NCBI RefSeq assembly: GCF_021502725.1
Contig: NZ_JAKFFS010000005.1
Location: 186,001-250,000, forward strand
Direction: 5' to 3'
DNA: 64,000 bases
DNA from: Dyadobacter sp. CY345
Lineage (GTDB): Bacteria; Bacteroidota; Bacteroidia; Cytophagales; Spirosomataceae
The notes beneath the pieces were generated by a model. That model worked only from the letters and a program-made list of their open reading frames with translations, made no database searches and was not told the origin of the DNA. The translations under genes were made by a program, and so were the position numbers. Every line of letters begins with the position of its first letter. Positions within the stretch are counted from its first letter, which is position 1. This document shows, piece after piece, positions 61,036 to 64,000 of this stretch.

Positions 61036-62463
61036 ATGAAAAATAACTGGAACAGAAGAGAATTTTTACAAAGAGCCAGCGCGGCAACTCTGGCTGCACT
61101 GGCCGCAGGTGCTCCCGCGACGGGATTGTTATCCGGTTGTAAAAAAATTGCCGGTTCGGAATCTTCGGCGGATACAGTTATTTTGCTTTGGATGGCGGGA
61201 GGAATGGCTCATACGGAAACGTTCGACCCAAAACGTTTTACTCCTTTTGAAAAAGGGATGGAAGGAAACCGGGTTCTGAGTACGTTCAAATCGATGCCGA
61301 CCAAACTGGATGGTATCCATTTTTCAGATGGCCTGCAATCCATAGGCAGTGTGATGGACAAAGGAACACTGATCCGCTCTTATGTTGCCGCGGATATGGG
61401 ACATATTTTACATTCCCGGCACCAGTACCATTGGCATACTTGCTACGAACCGCCTCAAACCGTTGCAGCGCCCCATCTCGGTTCCTGGATCGCGAAAGAA
61501 TTGGGACCTAAAAATCCTGTAATTCCTGCGTTCATCGACATAGGGCAACGTTTTACTGTCGGAGAGGCCGAGGAATTGAAAGCGTTTCATACGGCGGGTT
61601 TTCTTGGTAATGAGTTCGGACCGTTTTTTATCCCTGATCCAAGTCAGGGTTTGGAAAGCGTTCGCCCACCTGTGGGGATGGATGCAAAGCGTTTTGAAAG
61701 AAGGAATCAACTTTATAACGAATTGATTAACAACAGCCCGGTTGGCGAATTTGGAAGTGATTACCAGAGAGAATCTTTGAAACGTTCCATGGAACAGGCA
61801 TATGCGTTACTTAATTCGCCGGAGTCAAAAGCGTTCGATTTAAGTACAGAGCCGAAGGAAAGTTACAACATTTATAACACCGGAAAGTTTGGCTTGGGCT
61901 GTCTGCTGGCCCGTCGCCTTACCGAGCAAGGCGCAAGATTTATCAGCGTAACGACGGAATACGAACCTTTCAAAGGCTGGGACACACACGAAAACGGAAA
62001 TACGAGACTGGCAGATATGAAAAAACAGATAGACGGGCCGATAGCTCAGCTAATCAGAGACCTTGATAAGCAAGGTTTGCTGGACAGAACCATGGTCGTA
62101 CTTGCCAGCGAATTCAGCCGTGATATGATGGTGGAAGGAAAGCCGGATGCCAAAGTTTTGGAGCAGGTTAGCCAGCCTGATATCCTTTCAGACATGAAGT
62201 TTTATGGGATGCATCGTCACTTCACAGATGCCGGTTCGATGCTGATGTTTGGCGGCGGAATTAAAAAAGGGTTTGTTTATGGAAAAACAGCTGACGAACG
62301 CCCATGTAAAACCATTGAAAATCCGATAAAGATAGATCAGGTTCACCAAACCATTTACCATGCGCTGGGCATTCCTGAAGACACGCAGTACGAAGTCGAA
62401 AAACGCCCCTTTTACACAACGCCGGATGGGAAAGGAAAAGCTGTGCTGGAATTGTTATCGTGA
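61036..62463 (+). CDS. DUF1501 protein (exported)
   Basis: 475 residues. Tat-like start NWNRREFLQRASAATLAALA with RR pair. The DUF1501 core resembles an alkaline phosphatase/sulfatase fold: ADTVILLWMAGGMAHTETFD, LIRSYVAADMGHILHSRHQY, KGWDTHENGNTR, RTMVVLASEFSRD and MHRHFTDAGSMLMFGGGIKK. The order with the DUF1549/1553 gene 41 bp upstream is the usual pair. Substrate unknown; probably a periplasmic degradation enzyme. A weak inverted repeat follows the stop. Confidence 0.88.
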   Translation: MKNNWNRREFLQRASAATLAALAAGAPATGLLSGCKKIAGSESSADTVILLWMAGGMAHTETFDPKRFTPFEKGMEGNRVLSTFKSMPTKLDGIHFSDGLQSIGSVMDKGTLIRSYVAADMGHILHSRHQYHWHTCYEPPQTVAAPHLGSWIAKELGPKNPVIPAFIDIGQRFTVGEAEELKAFHTAGFLGNEFGPFFIPDPSQGLESVRPPVGMDAKRFERRNQLYNELINNSPVGEFGSDYQRESLKRSMEQAYALLNSPESKAFDLSTEPKESYNIYNTGKFGLGCLLARRLTEQGARFISVTTEYEPFKGWDTHENGNTRLADMKKQIDGPIAQLIRDLDKQGLLDRTMVVLASEFSRDMMVEGKPDAKVLEQVSQPDILSDMKFYGMHRHFTDAGSMLMFGGGIKKGFVYGKTADERPCKTIENPIKIDQVHQTIYHALGIPEDTQYEVEKRPFYTTPDGKGKAVLELLS

Positions 62464-62640
62464 AATAAAACGAGTTTTTCTTGAATAAAAATCTAATTAT
62501 TTGTCCAGTTCCAGACTGATTTTTCCAGATTTCGCTTTTAACTTTTGTAATAAAGCAAAATGAGCAACCGCAAAAACCGAAGTCTTTTGAGGTTACTCAT
62601 TCTATTATTTTAAAATAATCTAAGCCAAAACGAATTCTAA

Positions 62641-64000
62641 CTATCTCCATCCACCGCCGAGCGCACGATAGATAGCTACCGTTGCGTTCATCTGGTTCAT
62701 CTTTGTTTCTACCAGGTCGAATCTGGATTCAAGCGCATCGCGCTGAGTCAGCAATACTTCCATATAATCTGCTCTTGCTGATGCAAAAAGACGGTTAGAA
62801 ATATTGATCGATTCAGTCAACGCTTCCACTTCGCTCTTTTTCAAGTCATAACTTTTTTCAAGATTATCGATTCTTGACAGTTGGTTTATTACTTCGATAT
62901 AAGCATTAAGTACCGTACGTTGGTAATTGTAAACCGCCTGAATCTGCTTCGCGTTGGCGCTGTAATATGTTGCTTTAATCATGTTTTTATTGATCAAAGG
63001 ACCGGCCAGATCTCCCGCAATGGACGATATAATGGACTTAGGCGCTTTTGCCAGATAAATCGGACTGAACGATTGCAGACCAAGAACAGCTGTGATACCA
63101 AGACGCGGATAAAAGTTAGCCTTAGCCACCTGCACATCAAGTTTCGCTGCAGCGAGATCATTCTCAGCTTGTCTGACATCGGGTCGATTTTCCAGTAGCT
63201 GCGTTGGAATTCCTGCCTGCACGATCGTGGGAAGCAAAGTCTCGAAGTTTTGATGCGTCCTTGCAACAGGCTGAGGATATCGACCTACCAGAAAATTAAT
63301 CCTGTTCTCGGCTTCAACAATCCGCTGTTTGATATCATATTGAAGATTTTGCGTATTCAAAACCTGCGCCTGAAACCTGCGAACGGCAAGTTCGGTCACC
63401 TTTGTCGCTTCCTTTTCCATTTTCACAATTCTCAAAGCATTGCTCTGAATCTCAATATTGCGCTGCAAAATTTCAAGCTGACTGTCGAGCGCTAACAATT
63501 CATAATAATTATTAGCGATTTCCGAAACGATGTTTGTCATCATGAAGTTTTTACCTTCCACCGAAGAAAGATAACGGGATACCGCTGCCTTTTTCGCATT
63601 CCGCAGCTTGTGCCAGATATCGACCTCCCAGGTAGCAGAAGCTCCGAAACGAAAATCTGTCAAAGGATCAGGCGTTCTTTTACCGGGTTTAATTTCGGTA
63701 ATTTCCTCCGTCGCTCCCGGAAGCGTATAACGTGATGCCTTTTCAACACCAGCTGCGCCGCCAAGGGTGACAAACGGACGATACTCCCCTTTTCTGGCCA
63801 TCACTTCGTTTTTCGAAATCTCGATTTCCTGCATCGTAATATTCAATTCCTGATTATTTAACAATGCAGTGTCAATCAACGCAGTCAGTGATGAGTCTGT
63901 AAAAAATACTCTCCAACTGGCTTTTCCGCTGTTAGTCGAGTCCTGCGAGCCTTTATAGCTCACAGGAACAACTTTATTTTCATTTTTCTGGACCAGAGCC
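62641..64000 (-). CDS. RND efflux outer-membrane subunit (NodT-like), 5' end missing
   Basis: Minus-strand gene whose frame remains open to the right edge (the last codons read ALVQKNENKVVPVSYKGSQD), so the start and the signal peptide lie outside. 453 codons are visible, including the OEP coiled-coil repeats: SLTALIDTALLNNQELNITM, the FRFGASATWEVDIWHKLRNA segment, NRPDVRQAENDLAAAKLDVQ and YMEVLLTQRDALESRFDLVE near the C-terminus. These are NodT/OprM-type features, in contrast to the TolC-like protein at the left edge. The RND pump and adaptor should lie beyond the right edge. Confidence 0.9.
   Translation of the reverse strand, partial: ALVQKNENKVVPVSYKGSQDSTNSGKASWRVFFTDSSLTALIDTALLNNQELNITMQEIEISKNEVMARKGEYRPFVTLGGAAGVEKASRYTLPGATEEITEIKPGKRTPDPLTDFRFGASATWEVDIWHKLRNAKKAAVSRYLSSVEGKNFMMTNIVSEIANNYYELLALDSQLEILQRNIEIQSNALRIVKMEKEATKVTELAVRRFQAQVLNTQNLQYDIKQRIVEAENRINFLVGRYPQPVARTHQNFETLLPTIVQAGIPTQLLENRPDVRQAENDLAAAKLDVQVAKANFYPRLGITAVLGLQSFSPIYLAKAPKSIISSIAGDLAGPLINKNMIKATYYSANAKQIQAVYNYQRTVLNAYIEVINQLSRIDNLEKSYDLKKSEVEALTESINISNRLFASARADYMEVLLTQRDALESRFDLVETKMNQMNATVAIYRALGGGWR

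Noticed and set aside
1..64000. CRISPR arrays, IS elements, prophage, rRNA or tRNA genes
   Set aside because: No regularly spaced repeats, transposase or phage genes, and no cloverleaf or rRNA-like segments were recognised.

Overview
The window looks like a chromosome segment of a Bacteroidota bacterium, most likely order Cytophagales and close to Dyadobacter/Spirosoma. The reasons are the family mix (DUF4394, DUF5683 and DUF4105 proteins, TPR lipoproteins, a PE-LIG-POL DNA ligase D, a DUF1553/DUF1501 pair), promoters of the TTTG-N19-TAnnTTTG type, the near absence of Shine-Dalgarno sequences and a GC content near 40%. This taxonomy is inferred from gene content. No rRNA, tRNA, CRISPR array, transposase or phage gene was seen.

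Layout. (1) 1-5162, minus strand: an RND-type efflux unit made of a response regulator, a carbon-nitrogen hydrolase, a histidine kinase, a TolC-like outer-membrane protein and a periplasmic adaptor that runs off the left edge. (2) 5.3-5.9 kb: a HTH antitoxin/RelE-ParE toxin pair flanked by 15-bp direct repeats. (3) 6.1-10.3 kb: a periplasmic TPR protein and gyrA. (4) 10.7-14.9 kb: a four-gene set (GntP-family permease, RidA, DSD1/D-threonine-aldolase-type PLP enzyme, M19 dipeptidase) that reads as a D-serine/D-threonine and D-dipeptide utilisation operon. (5) 15.3-24.8 kb: a small ORF, fused trehalose-6-phosphate synthase/phosphatase, an outer-membrane barrel, an acetyltransferase, a START protein, a DUF4394 lipoprotein and an SDR, with two long gene-free stretches holding orphan terminators. 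(6) 25-27.4 kb: a LacI regulator followed by a PQQ-type sugar dehydrogenase with a near-palindromic operator set against its -7 box. (7) 27.5-38.7 kb: small ORFs, two DUF1801 proteins, an SDR, an acetyltransferase, DNA ligase D, a second RidA, a PD40 beta-propeller gene broken by one in-frame TGA, and a TPR protein. (8) 38.7-41.5 kb: nitric-oxide/oxidative stress genes (AhpD-like protein, group III truncated haemoglobin, cupin, flavohaemoglobin). (9) 41.6-47.5 kb: DUF5683 protein, secreted lipase-like hydrolase, Gfo/Idh/MocA oxidoreductase, AraC regulator, and the N-terminal half of an RluA-like protein without its catalytic half. (10) 47.7-49.2 kb: a strong candidate for a free-standing structured non-coding RNA of about 228 nt, preceded by two palindromic sites. 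(11) 49.2-64 kb: an orphan LytTR regulator, a secreted TIM-barrel isomerase, a 1077-residue multi-PAS hybrid-free kinase, a TspO-like membrane protein, a DUF4105 protein, a UPF0173 metallo-hydrolase, a DUF1553/DUF1501 pair, and a second RND outer-membrane lipoprotein running off the right edge.

Most worth following up: the structured RNA at 47852-48079 and its upstream palindromes, the D-amino-acid operon logic, the in-frame TGA in the PD40 gene, the stand-alone RluA-like N-terminal domain, the GyrA substitutions at quinolone-determining positions, and the amidase-family gene placed between a response regulator and its kinase.
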